Made by a program: the position numbers and the translations under genes
From: an uncultured Collinsella sp.
GTDB lineage: Bacteria; Actinomycetota; Coriobacteriia; Coriobacteriales; Coriobacteriaceae
DNA: 31,236 bases
Assembly (NCBI GenBank): GCA_902490095.1
Contig: CABUCQ010000006.1
Location: forward strand, 1 to 31,236
Reading direction: 5' to 3'
Shown here: positions 16,935 to 24,624 of the stretch, piece after piece
Position numbering within the stretch: position 1 is the first letter of the stretch
Layout: each line of letters starts with the position of its first letter
Notes under the pieces: generated by a model
The model's database searches: none
What the model saw: the letters and a program-made list of their open reading frames with translations, nothing else
Told to the model about the DNA's origin: nothing

Positions 16935-17519
16935 CTATTCGATATAACAGTCGATAGCAAAACTATATGTTGAATCGTTAATAAAGTCCGTAATCGTCGC
17001 ACCCATGCCTGATCCGCACGTCCACTTATCTTTCTCCGCGTCGTATGGCGTTGGCCCCCACCCCGTTTCATATGATGCTTCGCTTTCCGTGAAGTTATTC
17101 ATCACGTATTTATCCTTCTGCATGAGCGCGTACCAAGCGTTTGCATACATCACAAGCGGATCGGTTTGGACTATCGAGTACTTTCCGGAACGAATCTCAA
17201 TTTCTGTTTTATCGTTAAAATAAGCGACCGTGAGCTCAATCTTGGCAAGCAGCGGCAACGTTTCATCTGATTCCCTCTGGATTGTTATGACATCACCGGC
17301 CATAGCGTCCGCAGACACAATTTCGCTCTCTGGCGTGAAAATAGTCTCTCTGCTTCTTGTTCGCGTTTTTTCATTGCCGTTTTCATCTCTGACCACCGTG
17401 TCGACCACGAGCGTCAATCGCTTCCGAGCGTCCGGCAACTCCACGGCTTCTGCCATCCCAGCTCGCATCAAAATAGGAGCCCCTGCCATCAGACCTAAAA
17501 ACTGCTTTCTATCAATCAT
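16935..17519 (-). CDS. Secreted protein of unknown function
   Basis: 194 residues. An N-terminal signal-like segment (MIDRKQFLGLMAGAPILMRAGMAEA) could be cleaved after AEA at about residue 25. The mature part is beta-rich and acidic in its second half (DPLVMYANAWYALMQKDKYVMNN, then TYSFAIDCYIE at the end), with two cysteines. I do not recognise the family. The ATG at 17519 has AAGGGGAATG upstream and lies 21 bases after the preceding gene, so it is the last gene of a three-gene unit with the papain-like protein and the single-helix protein. Codon use is AT-richer than in the flanking htrA and regulator genes. A toxin, inhibitor or substrate role is conceivable but unsupported. Confidence 0.65.
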   Translation of the reverse strand: MIDRKQFLGLMAGAPILMRAGMAEAVELPDARKRLTLVVDTVVRDENGNEKTRTRSRETIFTPESEIVSADAMAGDVITIQRESDETLPLLAKIELTVAYFNDKTEIEIRSGKYSIVQTDPLVMYANAWYALMQKDKYVMNNFTESEASYETGWGPTPYDAEKDKWTCGSGMGATITDFINDSTYSFAIDCYIE

Positions 17520-17540
17520 TCTTCATTCCCCTTGTCTACT

Positions 17541-17894
17541 TTATTTGACTTTCTCAGCTGAATGGGGATACAGAACAGTCCCGTCAAGTTCCTTATCTTC
17601 CACAAATACTAGAATCCATTTATCACCTGCTTTCAACCCTGAGACATATCCGGAACTTGACTTACGGCGCATATCGATTTTCTTACGGCAACCACTTGGC
17701 ATAAGCGCCTCAAATTGCCCGTTATGAATATCCGACAGCGTCTGTACTTCAACTGAAATATGTTCGTCATCTTTTCCACCAACGACCGAGGGGCTCGGTT
17801 GATAGGCCGCGACAACCAATATCCCAAGAAATGCGCAAAGAAGCCCCAGCGTTTTACGTATGCGTTTTCTATCATCTTCGCCGTCACTCTCCAC
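17541..17894 (-). CDS. Small single-helix membrane protein, function unknown
   Basis: 117 residues from the GTG at 17894, which has AAGGGA six bases upstream and overlaps the stop of the papain-like gene by 11 bases; an ATG at 17909 would add five residues but has no ribosome site. A charged start (DGEDDRKRIRK) precedes one membrane helix (TLGLLCAFLGILVVAA), so the remaining 80 residues should face outward. They form a small beta-rich domain (SGYVSGLKAGDKWILVFVEDKE). I do not recognise the family. Its place directly after a papain-like gene matches the lipoprotein-like gene after the paralogue at 11024, though I see no clear sequence similarity between the two small proteins. Confidence 0.6.
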   Translation of the reverse strand: MESDGEDDRKRIRKTLGLLCAFLGILVVAAYQPSPSVVGGKDDEHISVEVQTLSDIHNGQFEALMPSGCRKKIDMRRKSSSGYVSGLKAGDKWILVFVEDKELDGTVLYPHSAEKVK

Positions 17895-19011
17895 AATACG
17901 TCCCTTCATGCGATATATAAATCGTTGTGTCATATGGAAGAAAACGCAGCTGATTGAACCAACCGTCCCAGACAACAAGCATATATTTCTTATCATTTGA
18001 ATATGTATTATGCATAGCCACATATCCCGCAACAGCCATCGCATGAGCGTCATGGCTTGACCTGAGAGTCCCAGAAAAAATACTGAGATTTCCAGAATCT
18101 GCAGTTGCCCTGAAAGAATCCCAAGATGGATACCAAGCAAATGATGTCTCAAGCCTTTTCCCGCGCCTAGCACAGAACTCCTTAATAGCCGGGGCAGCAT
18201 TTGGAGATGGAGTCCTTCCTTGGGTAAAGTAAAGGCCCGTAGCTTGATCGAATGACTTATTTGGATCGCCGGATGTTCCCGATAACTGCCAAAGCTCATG
18301 ATATAAGTCTGGCAATTTGAGCCGGTTTAGCGTTACATAATGGCTGCTTACCGCAAACATTGCAGACACATCGCAAGCATAGGTCCCCGTTTCTTTAATA
18401 ACCTCTGATTGTGTAGGCGTTATCATCCCTGAAATTGTTTTACTTGCGTCAATGACATATCCTTGCTTATACAGGTCTTTGGGCGATACGAAAACATCCT
18501 CGAACCTGCCTGGAGATCCGCTGCGGCTATTTCCCACAGAAAACACCGCTGTTGACCGGCATCCCTTCTCATCTAAAACAACGTTATTATCCAGATCTGC
18601 AATACCAAAAGACAGCTCGTCAAATTTCAAAGCAACGATGTCATCTTGGGATGCGAGAAGAGCTATTTCATCGCTTGTATTCTCAATGGGCATAGGGGCG
18701 TTCGGAGCCAAGCAGTATTCGCTGATCCACCAAGATCGCTCTGAATCAAATACGACGTAGCCATAGTTAACGTCATCCCGCTTCGCGCGAACGATATACC
18801 CGATTGATTCCCCATCGGAATTCACCATTTTTACTGGGTCACAAGCGGTCACCGGCTCATCCGATACGTCATCAAAGAAAGCTTGCGCTTGCTCCACAGC
18901 TATTTGCGGTGTGACACGAACCAAGTCGTCGTCTCCAAAAACCAACCTTGGAGACATCAGGGCGGCAAGCAATACTATGAATCCGACAATCACCTTTCTC
19001 GAATAACGCAT
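17884..19011 (-). CDS. Secreted papain-like cysteine protease-fold protein (paralogue of 11024-12196)
   Basis: 375 residues with a signal peptide (RKVIVGFIVLLAALMSPRLVFG) cleaved at about residue 26. A propeptide-like part follows (IGYIVRAKRDDVNYGYVVFD, about 70-90). The catalytic-type residues align with its paralogue: Cys213 in TYACDVSAMFAVSSHY, His323 in DAHAMAVAGY and Asp349 in VVWDGW. Between them, YHELWQLSGT matches YKEIWNVTGT, and WDSFRATADSGNLSIF matches FAQYRATIDQGNIGLY of the paralogue. I chose the ATG at 19011 because GGAGG lies five bases upstream; the ATG at 19023 has no site. First gene of a three-gene unit. Codon use is AT-richer than its surroundings. Proteolytic activity is unproven. 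Confidence 0.6.
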   Translation of the reverse strand: MRYSRKVIVGFIVLLAALMSPRLVFGDDDLVRVTPQIAVEQAQAFFDDVSDEPVTACDPVKMVNSDGESIGYIVRAKRDDVNYGYVVFDSERSWWISEYCLAPNAPMPIENTSDEIALLASQDDIVALKFDELSFGIADLDNNVVLDEKGCRSTAVFSVGNSRSGSPGRFEDVFVSPKDLYKQGYVIDASKTISGMITPTQSEVIKETGTYACDVSAMFAVSSHYVTLNRLKLPDLYHELWQLSGTSGDPNKSFDQATGLYFTQGRTPSPNAAPAIKEFCARRGKRLETSFAWYPSWDSFRATADSGNLSIFSGTLRSSHDAHAMAVAGYVAMHNTYSNDKKYMLVVWDGWFNQLRFLPYDTTIYISHEGTYCGE

Positions 19012-19145
19012 TTCTTCCTCCATCCGTGCAGTAGGGAGATACGGTAACTAAATGATATTCGTGAGATAGTGTTATACGTTTGATATTGTTTTTACTGACC
19101 CACTTTAAATCGGTGAAAGGTCTTCTTCTCGCCCTAAACGAGAAA

Positions 19146-19173
19146 AGGGTACTGGAGAAATCTCCGGTACCCT
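19146..19173 (-). terminator. Intrinsic terminator of the glnA-like/regulator operon
   Basis: A 13-bp stem with one G-T pair (19146-19158 with 19161-19173) and a minimal AA loop; on the minus strand, TTTTCTCGTTT follows. The other bases of the 19012-19193 gap would hold the promoter of the papain-like gene; I see no clear one. Confidence 0.8.
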
Positions 19174-19193
19174 CACATTCCTCTATTTACTTG

Positions 19194-19856
19194 CTAGTCC
19201 TTAAACAGATAGCCCACGCCACGGACGGTGGTGATGTGTGCCGCTATCTGCGGGCCCACCTTGGAGCGGATGCGTCGGATGTGCACGTCGACGGTGCGCG
19301 TGCCGCCGCAGTACTCAAAGCCCCACACGCGGTGCAGCAGTACCTCGCGGCTGTAGGCACGGTTGGGATGCGTCGCCAAAAAGCTCAGCAGCGAGTACTC
19401 CATCAACGTCAGGTCGATAGGCTCGTTATCGAGCGTCACCTGGTAGGTAGCCAGGTTAATCTCGAGGTTATCGATGTTGAGCACATCGTCGGCGGTGACG
19501 GTCTCCTCCTCGCCCATCAGGCGCTGCGCACGAGCCTTGAGTTCGTTGGGCGTCGCCGTGGGGCATACAAAGTCGGCATGCGCATGATTGGGCAGACGCA
19601 GGGTGCCAAGGGCCTCGTCGTCGACGATCACCAGCATGGGGACGCCGCCACGATCGTCAAGCCACTTGGCAATCTGATCGATGCGGTCACTGCGGATGCC
19701 ATCGGAATCGAGAATCAGCAGGTCAAAGTCGTGCGCCGCAGTCGGCGAATCGGGGGTTGCCAGGCTCACCTCGACACCCAGGGTGGTCGTCAAGCTGCGG
19801 GCAAACTCGTGGAAGCGCGTCGTGCGCGCCATGAACAGGGCACTCTTTTCGGACAT
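19194..19856 (-). CDS. OmpR-type response regulator with atypical receiver, GlnR-like
   Basis: 220 residues. The C-terminal half (about 125-220) is a clear OmpR/PhoB winged helix (EYSLLSFLATHPNRAYSREVLL, GGTRTVDVHIRRIRSKVG, TTVRGVGYLF). The N-terminal receiver keeps an Asp at the phosphorylation position (LLILDSD, Asp50) but lacks the acidic pair after strand 1, and the conserved Lys of strand 5 is missing (ADFVCPTAT). This matches the orphan regulator GlnR of Actinobacteria, which controls nitrogen assimilation without phosphorylation. The ATG at 19856 has TTTGGAGG upstream. It lies 50 bases after the glnA-like gene with no terminator between, and a GlnR-box-like site precedes that gene, which supports but does not prove a nitrogen role. 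No histidine kinase is adjacent. Confidence 0.78.
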   Translation of the reverse strand: MSEKSALFMARTTRFHEFARSLTTTLGVEVSLATPDSPTAAHDFDLLILDSDGIRSDRIDQIAKWLDDRGGVPMLVIVDDEALGTLRLPNHAHADFVCPTATPNELKARAQRLMGEEETVTADDVLNIDNLEINLATYQVTLDNEPIDLTLMEYSLLSFLATHPNRAYSREVLLHRVWGFEYCGGTRTVDVHIRRIRSKVGPQIAAHITTVRGVGYLFKD

Positions 19857-19906
19857 ATCGGCCTCCAAAGAAATGAGCTCAATCGTACTGGAACAAGCCA
19901 GCGCGA

Positions 19907-21244
19907 TTAGGAGTTCGCCAGGTAGTGCTTGATCTCCCACTCGGTGATCGTAGACTCAAACTTATGCCACTCGTCGCGCTTCTTTTTGAGGAAGAAGCTG
20001 TGGATGTGCTCGCCGAGGGCATCCTTCATAAACTGCGAGTCCTCAAACACGTCGAGCGCCTCTTTGAGCGAACGCGGCAGCGGCGTGTAGCCGGCCTCGA
20101 CCATCTGGCGGTCGGTAAGCTTGAGCGTCTCGGCCGTTGCCTCGGGCGGGAGCTCCAGCTTGCGCTCGATGCCGTCCAGACCAGCCGCCAGCGTGACGGC
20201 GTTGACCAGGTACGGGTTGGCCATGGGATCGGGACTGCGCAGCTCGATGCGCGTGGACAGCTGCTTGCCGGGCTTGTAGACCGGGATGCGGACCATACTC
20301 GCGCGGTTGCGCAGGCCCCACGTGGCGTACTGCGGCACGGAGTCGCCACCCGTGGTGATGCGCTTGTACGAGTTGACCGTGGGGTTGGTGATGGCGCTGA
20401 TCTCGCGCGCGTGCGCCAGGATGCCGGCCATGTAGTGCTTGGCGATGTCAGAGAGGTGGTACTTCTCGTCGTCCTCGCCCCAAAAGACATTGTTGCCGTC
20501 GTGGTCGAACAGCGACTGGCACAGGAACATGGCGCTGCCGTCCTCGCCTGCCAACGGCTTGGGCATAAAGGATGCGTGGCAACCGCTCTCGTAGGCCTGC
20601 TGCTTAATGATGAGTTTGGCCGTGGTGATGGCGTCGGACATGCTCAGGGCCTCGGCGTGGCGCAGGCTCATGCCGTGCTGCGAGCGGCCGGCGGCGTGGA
20701 AGGTGTACTCCACGGGCACGGACATCTTCTCGAGCGTAAGGACTGTGTTGCGGCGCAGGTCGCGGGCGGCATCGCTTACCGAAAGATCGAAGTAGCCCAC
20801 GTTGTCGAGCGGCTCGGGGGTGTGCTCGTCGGGGAAGTAGTAATACTCCAGCTCGGCGCCCACGTTGAGCAGATAGCCGGCCTTTTCGGCCTTGTAGAAC
20901 ATGCGGCGCAGGGCATCGCGCGGGTCGCCGGCAAAGGGCTTGCGGTCGGGGGTACACACGTCGCAGAACACGCGGGCGACGCCGTTGTGGCTCGGGCGCC
21001 ACGGCAAAATCTGGAAGGTCGAAGCATCGGGAAACGCCAGCATGTCGGCTTCCTCGGGCGTGGCAAAGCCCTCGATGGCGGAGCCGTCAAAGCCAATACC
21101 CTCCTCAAAAGCGACCTCGAGGTCCTCGGGGCTAATGGCAAAGTTCTTGAGGCGGCCGAGAATGTCGACAAACCACAGACGCACAAAGCGGATGTCACGC
21201 TGCTCTACAGAGCGAAGTACGTAATCGATGTTCTGCTGGTTCAT
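19907..21244 (-). CDS. glnA: Glutamine synthetase (type I)-like protein with altered active site
   Basis: 445 residues, the length of type I-alpha glutamine synthetase, which makes glutamine from glutamate, ammonia and ATP. It has the N-terminal beta-grasp domain, GFDGSAIEGF (51-60), the metal-site glutamates E131 and E133 (GAELEYYYF), MPKPL (227-231), NPTVNSYKR (287-295) and RIELRSPDP (332-340). Several catalytic positions differ from the canonical enzyme: HHEVAPGQHEI reads FHAAGRSQHGM (182-192), so two metal-binding Glu are Ala184 and Gly191; the His of GSGMH is Phe240; and the flap Glu region (GYEAP) reads GGDSVP. It may be inactive, regulatory, or use another substrate. The ATG at 21244 has AAAGGGGAG upstream. 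Co-transcribed with the GlnR-like regulator. The alignment is from memory and should be checked. Confidence 0.85.
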   Translation of the reverse strand: MNQQNIDYVLRSVEQRDIRFVRLWFVDILGRLKNFAISPEDLEVAFEEGIGFDGSAIEGFATPEEADMLAFPDASTFQILPWRPSHNGVARVFCDVCTPDRKPFAGDPRDALRRMFYKAEKAGYLLNVGAELEYYYFPDEHTPEPLDNVGYFDLSVSDAARDLRRNTVLTLEKMSVPVEYTFHAAGRSQHGMSLRHAEALSMSDAITTAKLIIKQQAYESGCHASFMPKPLAGEDGSAMFLCQSLFDHDGNNVFWGEDDEKYHLSDIAKHYMAGILAHAREISAITNPTVNSYKRITTGGDSVPQYATWGLRNRASMVRIPVYKPGKQLSTRIELRSPDPMANPYLVNAVTLAAGLDGIERKLELPPEATAETLKLTDRQMVEAGYTPLPRSLKEALDVFEDSQFMKDALGEHIHSFFLKKKRDEWHKFESTITEWEIKHYLANS

Positions 21245-21309
21245 GTCGCTCCCCTTTCTTTCGGGCGGGTTTCGACTGGTCTATATCGCAGATACTATCG
21301 CAGAAAAAT

Positions 21310-21325
21310 GTTTCCGCGGGGTTAA
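21310..21325 (-). promoter_or_regulatory. GlnR-box-like site upstream of the glnA-like gene
   Basis: On the minus strand the site reads TTAAC, six bases, GAAAC, matching the actinobacterial GlnR consensus gTnAC-n6-GaAAC at all but the first position. It lies 66 bases before the start codon, where an activator would sit; TAGTAT and TATAGA downstream are possible -10 elements. A second half-site GAAAC occurs closer to the gene without a correctly spaced partner. Confidence 0.45.
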
Positions 21326-21379
21326 AGCGCGTCCGGCGCTCAAAAAACGTGCGCGAGCAGGCGAGTGCTGGTCGGTGGC

Positions 21380-22402
21380 CTAGCGCGAAGTGGAGGCTCG
21401 GGACTCGATGTGGCCGGGGATCTCGATGTGCTTGGGCGCGAGCCTTGCGGCCTCGCCCACCGTGGTGGTGACGACATCGATGCGCTCGGACAGGCGCTCG
21501 ACAACGCGCTCGGCAATCGCCAGGGTGTCCTGCGCGGCCGTGGTCACGCCGCCAAAGAGCACGTGGTTCCAGGGATAGTCGTCGAACGTCGCGATCTTGA
21601 GGCCCGCCGGCAGCGAGGGGCCAAGCTGGGCCAGCGCCTCGGTCAGGCGCAAGAAGACCAAGCCGTTTACGGCGATAAGGCCGAGCTTTTTACCCGCATA
21701 ATCGCGAATGGCCTCGTCCAGACGGCTGATGCCCTCAGCGCCGCCGTCGGCCAGCGTGACGACCTCGCCGGCAAGACCGCGACGCGAGAGCTCATCGGTA
21801 AAGGCCTCGGCACGCTCGCGACGGACGGGGCTGTCGTCGCTTGCCTCGGTGAGCAGGCACAGACGCTCGCTGCCCGCAGCTGCCAAGGCGTCTACCAAGC
21901 CGGCGACCAGCTCACGGTTGTTAGATGTCACCAGGTCAACACCGCCGTCGGCAACGTCGCGGTCGAGCAGCACGACGGGCAGACGTCCCGCTGCCGCGGC
22001 GATCGCCTCGTCATTGCCTCCGCAGGTGTTGACGACCAGGCCGTCCACGCCGGCATCGATAAGTCTGGTGAGCGACTCCGCTTCCTTAGCGGAGTCGTTG
22101 CCACTAATGGCCGTCATGAGCGAGCAGCCGCGCGCGGCGGCGCTGGCGGAAAGCCCTTCGAGCATGGCGCTCGAGAACGGGTTGGCGATGTCGGCCAGGA
22201 TCACGCCGATGAGGTTGGTGCGCGAGCTGCGCAGATTGCGCGCGGCGGCACGCGGGCGATAGCCGGTGCGCTCGATAACCGCTGCGATGCGAGCACGGGT
22301 TTCCTCGGTCATCTGCCCGGGGCGGTTATTGAGATAGCGCGAAACCGTGGCCGGACTCACGCCCGCCTCGGCGGCAATGTCCTTGATTCTCATCTGCGCC
22401 AT
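21380..22402 (-). CDS. LacI family transcriptional regulator of the KDG genes
   Basis: 340 residues. The N-terminal helix-turn-helix and hinge are typical of LacI (MRIKDIAAEAGVSPATVSRYLN, then YRPRAAARNLRSSRTNLIGV), followed by a periplasmic-binding-protein-like sensor domain with the usual IANPFSSAML and GVDGLVV landmarks. It is divergent from kdgK, and the intergenic region holds two tandem LacI-type operators, so it most likely represses kdgK-kdgA, with KDG or a related sugar acid as inducer (inferred). The same operator core also precedes the membrane-protein gene at 26144. I chose the ATG at 22402, preceded by ACGGGGTG; the residues upstream are not conserved, and the alternative ATG at residue 4 of this protein has no ribosome site. 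Confidence 0.9.
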   Translation of the reverse strand: MAQMRIKDIAAEAGVSPATVSRYLNNRPGQMTEETRARIAAVIERTGYRPRAAARNLRSSRTNLIGVILADIANPFSSAMLEGLSASAAARGCSLMTAISGNDSAKEAESLTRLIDAGVDGLVVNTCGGNDEAIAAAAGRLPVVLLDRDVADGGVDLVTSNNRELVAGLVDALAAAGSERLCLLTEASDDSPVRRERAEAFTDELSRRGLAGEVVTLADGGAEGISRLDEAIRDYAGKKLGLIAVNGLVFLRLTEALAQLGPSLPAGLKIATFDDYPWNHVLFGGVTTAAQDTLAIAERVVERLSERIDVVTTTVGEAARLAPKHIEIPGHIESRASTSR

Positions 22403-22488
22403 AGCGCACCCCGTTTCCCAATTGTCGGTAGTCTGAGCCATTTTAGGCATTTTTTTAAAAATCTCGGTTGCAAAACGCTGTAGGTGAG

Positions 22489-22532
22489 TATACTACAACT
22501 CGAAACGAAACCGATTTCGTAAACCGATTTCG
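22489..22532 (+). promoter_or_regulatory. kdgK promoter with two tandem LacI-type operators
   Basis: The -10 element TATACT (22489-22494) is followed by CGAAACCGATTTCG (22506-22519) and then by a second AAACCGATTTCG ending at 22532. The operators lie at about +6 and +19 from the expected start, where a bound repressor would block RNA polymerase. The -35 is poor (TTGCAA, short spacing). The same -10 and operator, at the same distance, occur at 25873-25902. Confidence 0.75.
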
Positions 22533-22536
22533 GCGA

Positions 22537-22594
22537 GCGTTGGCACGGAGGTGCAAAGATGTACCCTACCGTCTTGGCACCTCCGTGCCAACGC
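22537..22594 (+). promoter_or_regulatory. Structured leader motif 1, copy A (kdgK leader)
   Basis: A perfect 18-bp stem (22537-22554 with 22577-22594) encloses a 22-base loop that contains AAGA...ACCCTACC...TCTTG. Copy B at 25907-25964 has exactly the same 18-22-18 geometry and loop, but a different stem sequence with compensatory changes, so base pairing is being conserved. The motif lies 43 bases before the kdgK start codon. It has no T-run after it. I do not recognise the class. Confidence 0.75.
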
Positions 22595-22637
22595 CATATC
22601 AAAGGTGTACGCACGAGTAAGAAGGAGCTGCGCGACC

Positions 22638-23672
22638 ATGGGTAAAACGGTTCTTACCTTCGGCGAAATCATGATGAGGCTCTCGCCCAAAGATCACCTG
22701 CGTATTGAGCAGGCGACCGAGTTTGACGTTCGCTATGGCGGCGCCGAGGCCAACACCGCGCTTTCCCTGGCCTACCAGGGCGACAAGGCCGCTTACGTCT
22801 CCGTTGTTCCAGCCAACCGCCTAGGCGAGTGCGCCCTGCGCTCGCTGAAGGCCTACGGCGTCAACACAACGCGCGTCGTGCGTCAGGGCGATCGCCTGGG
22901 CTCCTATGTCTTTGAGGTCGGCGCCTCGCAGCGCGGCAACGGCTGCGTCTACGACCGCAAGTACTCTGCCATCAACATGGCCAAGCGCGACGTCTTTGAC
23001 TGGGACGAGATTCTCAAGGGCATCGATGTCTTCTATTTCTCCGGCGTGACCCCCGCCGTCTCCGATGAGATGGCCGCCGCCTGCAAGGATGCGCTCACCG
23101 CCTGCCGTGCCAAGGGCATCACCACCGTGTGCGACGTGAACTATCGCGGCAAGATGTGGTCGCCCGAGAAGTCGCAGGCCACCATGAAGGAACTCCTGCC
23201 GCTCGTCGACATCTGCATCGCCAACGACGAGGACGCGCCTGCCGGCCTCGGCATGACCTGCGTCTCTGGTTCCCTCGCCCACGGCATCGAGGAACGCGAC
23301 ACCTACGTCGAGATGGCCCGTCAGATCTGCGCCGAGTACGGCTGCAAGAAGGTCGCCTCGGTCGTCCGCAACATCTCCTGCGTCGAGCGCTCCGTCTGGA
23401 TGGGCATGCTCTTTGACGCCGAGAGTCGTGAGCACTGGTTCTCCCCTGCTCACGACGTACACGTGCTCGAGGGCGTTGCTGCCGGCGATGCTTTCAACGC
23501 CGGACTCGTCCATGCCCTTATCAACGATTTTGACCCGCAGGCTGCCATCAACTACGCCATTGCGGCCTCGATCCTCAAGCTCACCATCAAGGGCGATTCC
23601 AACCTGGTGACTGCTGACGAGATTGCCGCCGTGGCAAACGCCGCCGACGGTGGCACCCGCGTCGCCCGTTAA
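22638..23672 (+). CDS. kdgK: 2-keto-3-deoxygluconate kinase (PfkB family)
   Basis: 344-residue cytoplasmic sugar kinase that phosphorylates 2-keto-3-deoxygluconate (KDG) to KDPG in hexuronate and sugar-acid catabolism. The PfkB fold is clear: TFGEIMMRLSP at the start, the substrate-binding GGAEANTALSLA (34-45), CDVNYRGKMWSP (165-176) and the C-terminal PfkB signature with the catalytic base Asp284 in GVAAGDAFNAGL. The usual TGAGD anion hole reads VAAGD, a mild deviation. The ATG at 22638 has GAAGGAG upstream. It is the first gene of an operon with kdgA (255 bases downstream), and its leader carries LacI operators and structured motif 1. Assignment as KDG rather than another PfkB kinase rests on sequence likeness and on the kdgA neighbour. 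Confidence 0.92.
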   Translation: MGKTVLTFGEIMMRLSPKDHLRIEQATEFDVRYGGAEANTALSLAYQGDKAAYVSVVPANRLGECALRSLKAYGVNTTRVVRQGDRLGSYVFEVGASQRGNGCVYDRKYSAINMAKRDVFDWDEILKGIDVFYFSGVTPAVSDEMAAACKDALTACRAKGITTVCDVNYRGKMWSPEKSQATMKELLPLVDICIANDEDAPAGLGMTCVSGSLAHGIEERDTYVEMARQICAEYGCKKVASVVRNISCVERSVWMGMLFDAESREHWFSPAHDVHVLEGVAAGDAFNAGLVHALINDFDPQAAINYAIAASILKLTIKGDSNLVTADEIAAVANAADGGTRVAR

Positions 23673-23746
23673 TTCGTTCCCCATTCCGCGGACTGCAGTT
23701 TTCCATACCCATACCTCTGCAGCCCGCTCCCCGATTCCTCCGGTCG

Positions 23747-23877
23747 GGCAAAGCCACCAGTCCCATTCCGGTTTTGCCTGGCATTCCCTACATGACTGGT
23801 CGAGCAGCCGGTTTTGGAATTGCTTGTGACCCCAAGCAGTGCCTCCGATAACCAATCCAGAATCGGCTCCTGACCAG
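23747..23877 (+). promoter_or_regulatory. Structured leader motif 2, copy A (before kdgA): riboswitch-like candidate
   Basis: P1: 23747-23755 pairs with 23770-23778 (9 bp, one G-U), its loop holding AGTCCCATTCC. P2: CTGGTC (23796-23801) with GACCAG (23872-23877). P3: 23806-23814 with 23860-23868. P4: TGCTTG (23821-23826) with CAAGCA (23833-23838). Then comes the block CAGTGCCTCCGATAACC (23837-23853). AGTC in the P1 loop can pair with GACT (23794-23797), overlapping P2, so two states may alternate. Copy B at 25986-26110 keeps the helices with different bases and the same unpaired blocks. The rest of the 23673-23927 gap has a further imperfect hairpin (CTGCAG repeats near 23694 and 23717). Confidence 0.7.
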
Positions 23878-23927
23878 CACATTTGGCAACCACGCGCCCG
23901 TGCGCGCCACACATCGAAAGGAACATC

Positions 23928-24569
23928 ATGTTCGATCAGTTCTACACCACGCTTGAGTCCCTGGGTATCGTGCCGGTCGTCGTGCTCGACAAGGTCGAGG
24001 ACGCCGCTCCGCTCGCCCACGCCCTTATGGCAGCCGGCATGAAGTCCGCCGAGGTCACCTTCCGCACCGCCTGCGCCGCCGAGGGCATCGCCGCTATGGC
24101 CGAGGCCGAGCCCGAGATGTGCGTCGGCGCCGGCACTGTCCTGACCGTCGAGCAGGTTGAGCAGGCCCGCGCAGCCGGTGCCAAGTTCATCGTCTCTCCG
24201 GGTTACAACGAGGACGTCGTGAAGCACTGTATCGACATCGACCTGCCCGTCCTTCCCGGCACCGTGACCCCCTCCGAGGTCACCGCAGCCGAGAACCTGG
24301 GCCTCAAGGTCACCAAGTTCTTCCCCGCGTCCCAGTATGGCGGCCTGAACACCATCAAGGCCCTCGCCGCTCCGTTTGTCGGTCACCGCTTTATGCCTAC
24401 CGGCGGTGTGAGCACCGACAACGTCGAGGAGTACCTGAGCTCCTCTGCCATCATCGCCTGCGGTGGCACCTGGATGGTCAAGCCGGCCCTGTTTGCCGAC
24501 GGCGACTTCTCCAAGGTCGAGCAGATTGCCCGCGAGGCCATGGACGTCGTCAAGAAGGTCCGCGGCTAG
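23928..24569 (+). CDS. kdgA: 2-dehydro-3-deoxyphosphogluconate (KDPG) aldolase
   Basis: 213-residue class I aldolase splitting KDPG to pyruvate and glyceraldehyde-3-phosphate. Family length is normal. Catalytic residues are visible: Glu42 in AEVTFRT, GAGTVL (68-73), SPG (90-92), GTVTPSE (111-117) and the Schiff-base Lys130 in KFFPA. The ATG at 23928 has GAAAGGA upstream, and the 15 residues that could be added upstream are not part of the family. It follows kdgK after 255 bases that contain the structured motif 2 and no obvious terminator, so both genes may share one transcript, with separate control of kdgA by the leader. An intrinsic terminator follows the gene. Confidence 0.95.
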   Translation: MFDQFYTTLESLGIVPVVVLDKVEDAAPLAHALMAAGMKSAEVTFRTACAAEGIAAMAEAEPEMCVGAGTVLTVEQVEQARAAGAKFIVSPGYNEDVVKHCIDIDLPVLPGTVTPSEVTAAENLGLKVTKFFPASQYGGLNTIKALAAPFVGHRFMPTGGVSTDNVEEYLSSSAIIACGGTWMVKPALFADGDFSKVEQIAREAMDVVKKVRG

Positions 24570-24586
24570 GTTTAGCTCTCTATCGT

Positions 24587-24624
24587 GAAAGGGGGCGTGC
24601 CCTAGACCTCGTCCCCTTTCTTTT
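24587..24624 (+). terminator. Intrinsic terminator of kdgA
   Basis: GAAAGGGG (24587-24594) pairs with CCCCTTTC (24613-24620), followed by TTTT. Confidence 0.8.

Noticed and set aside
22537..22594. Shine-Dalgarno sequestration by the GGAGG in the left arm of motif 1
   Set aside because: The copy before the YczE-like gene lacks GGAGG in that arm, so it is not the conserved feature, and the true ribosome sites lie further downstream.
22559..22645. A 28-codon frame starting ATGTACCCTACC in the kdgK leader that ends on the kdgK start, a possible leader peptide
   Set aside because: In the second copy of the motif the ATG is ACG, the reading frame is not kept, and conservation follows base pairing, not codons.
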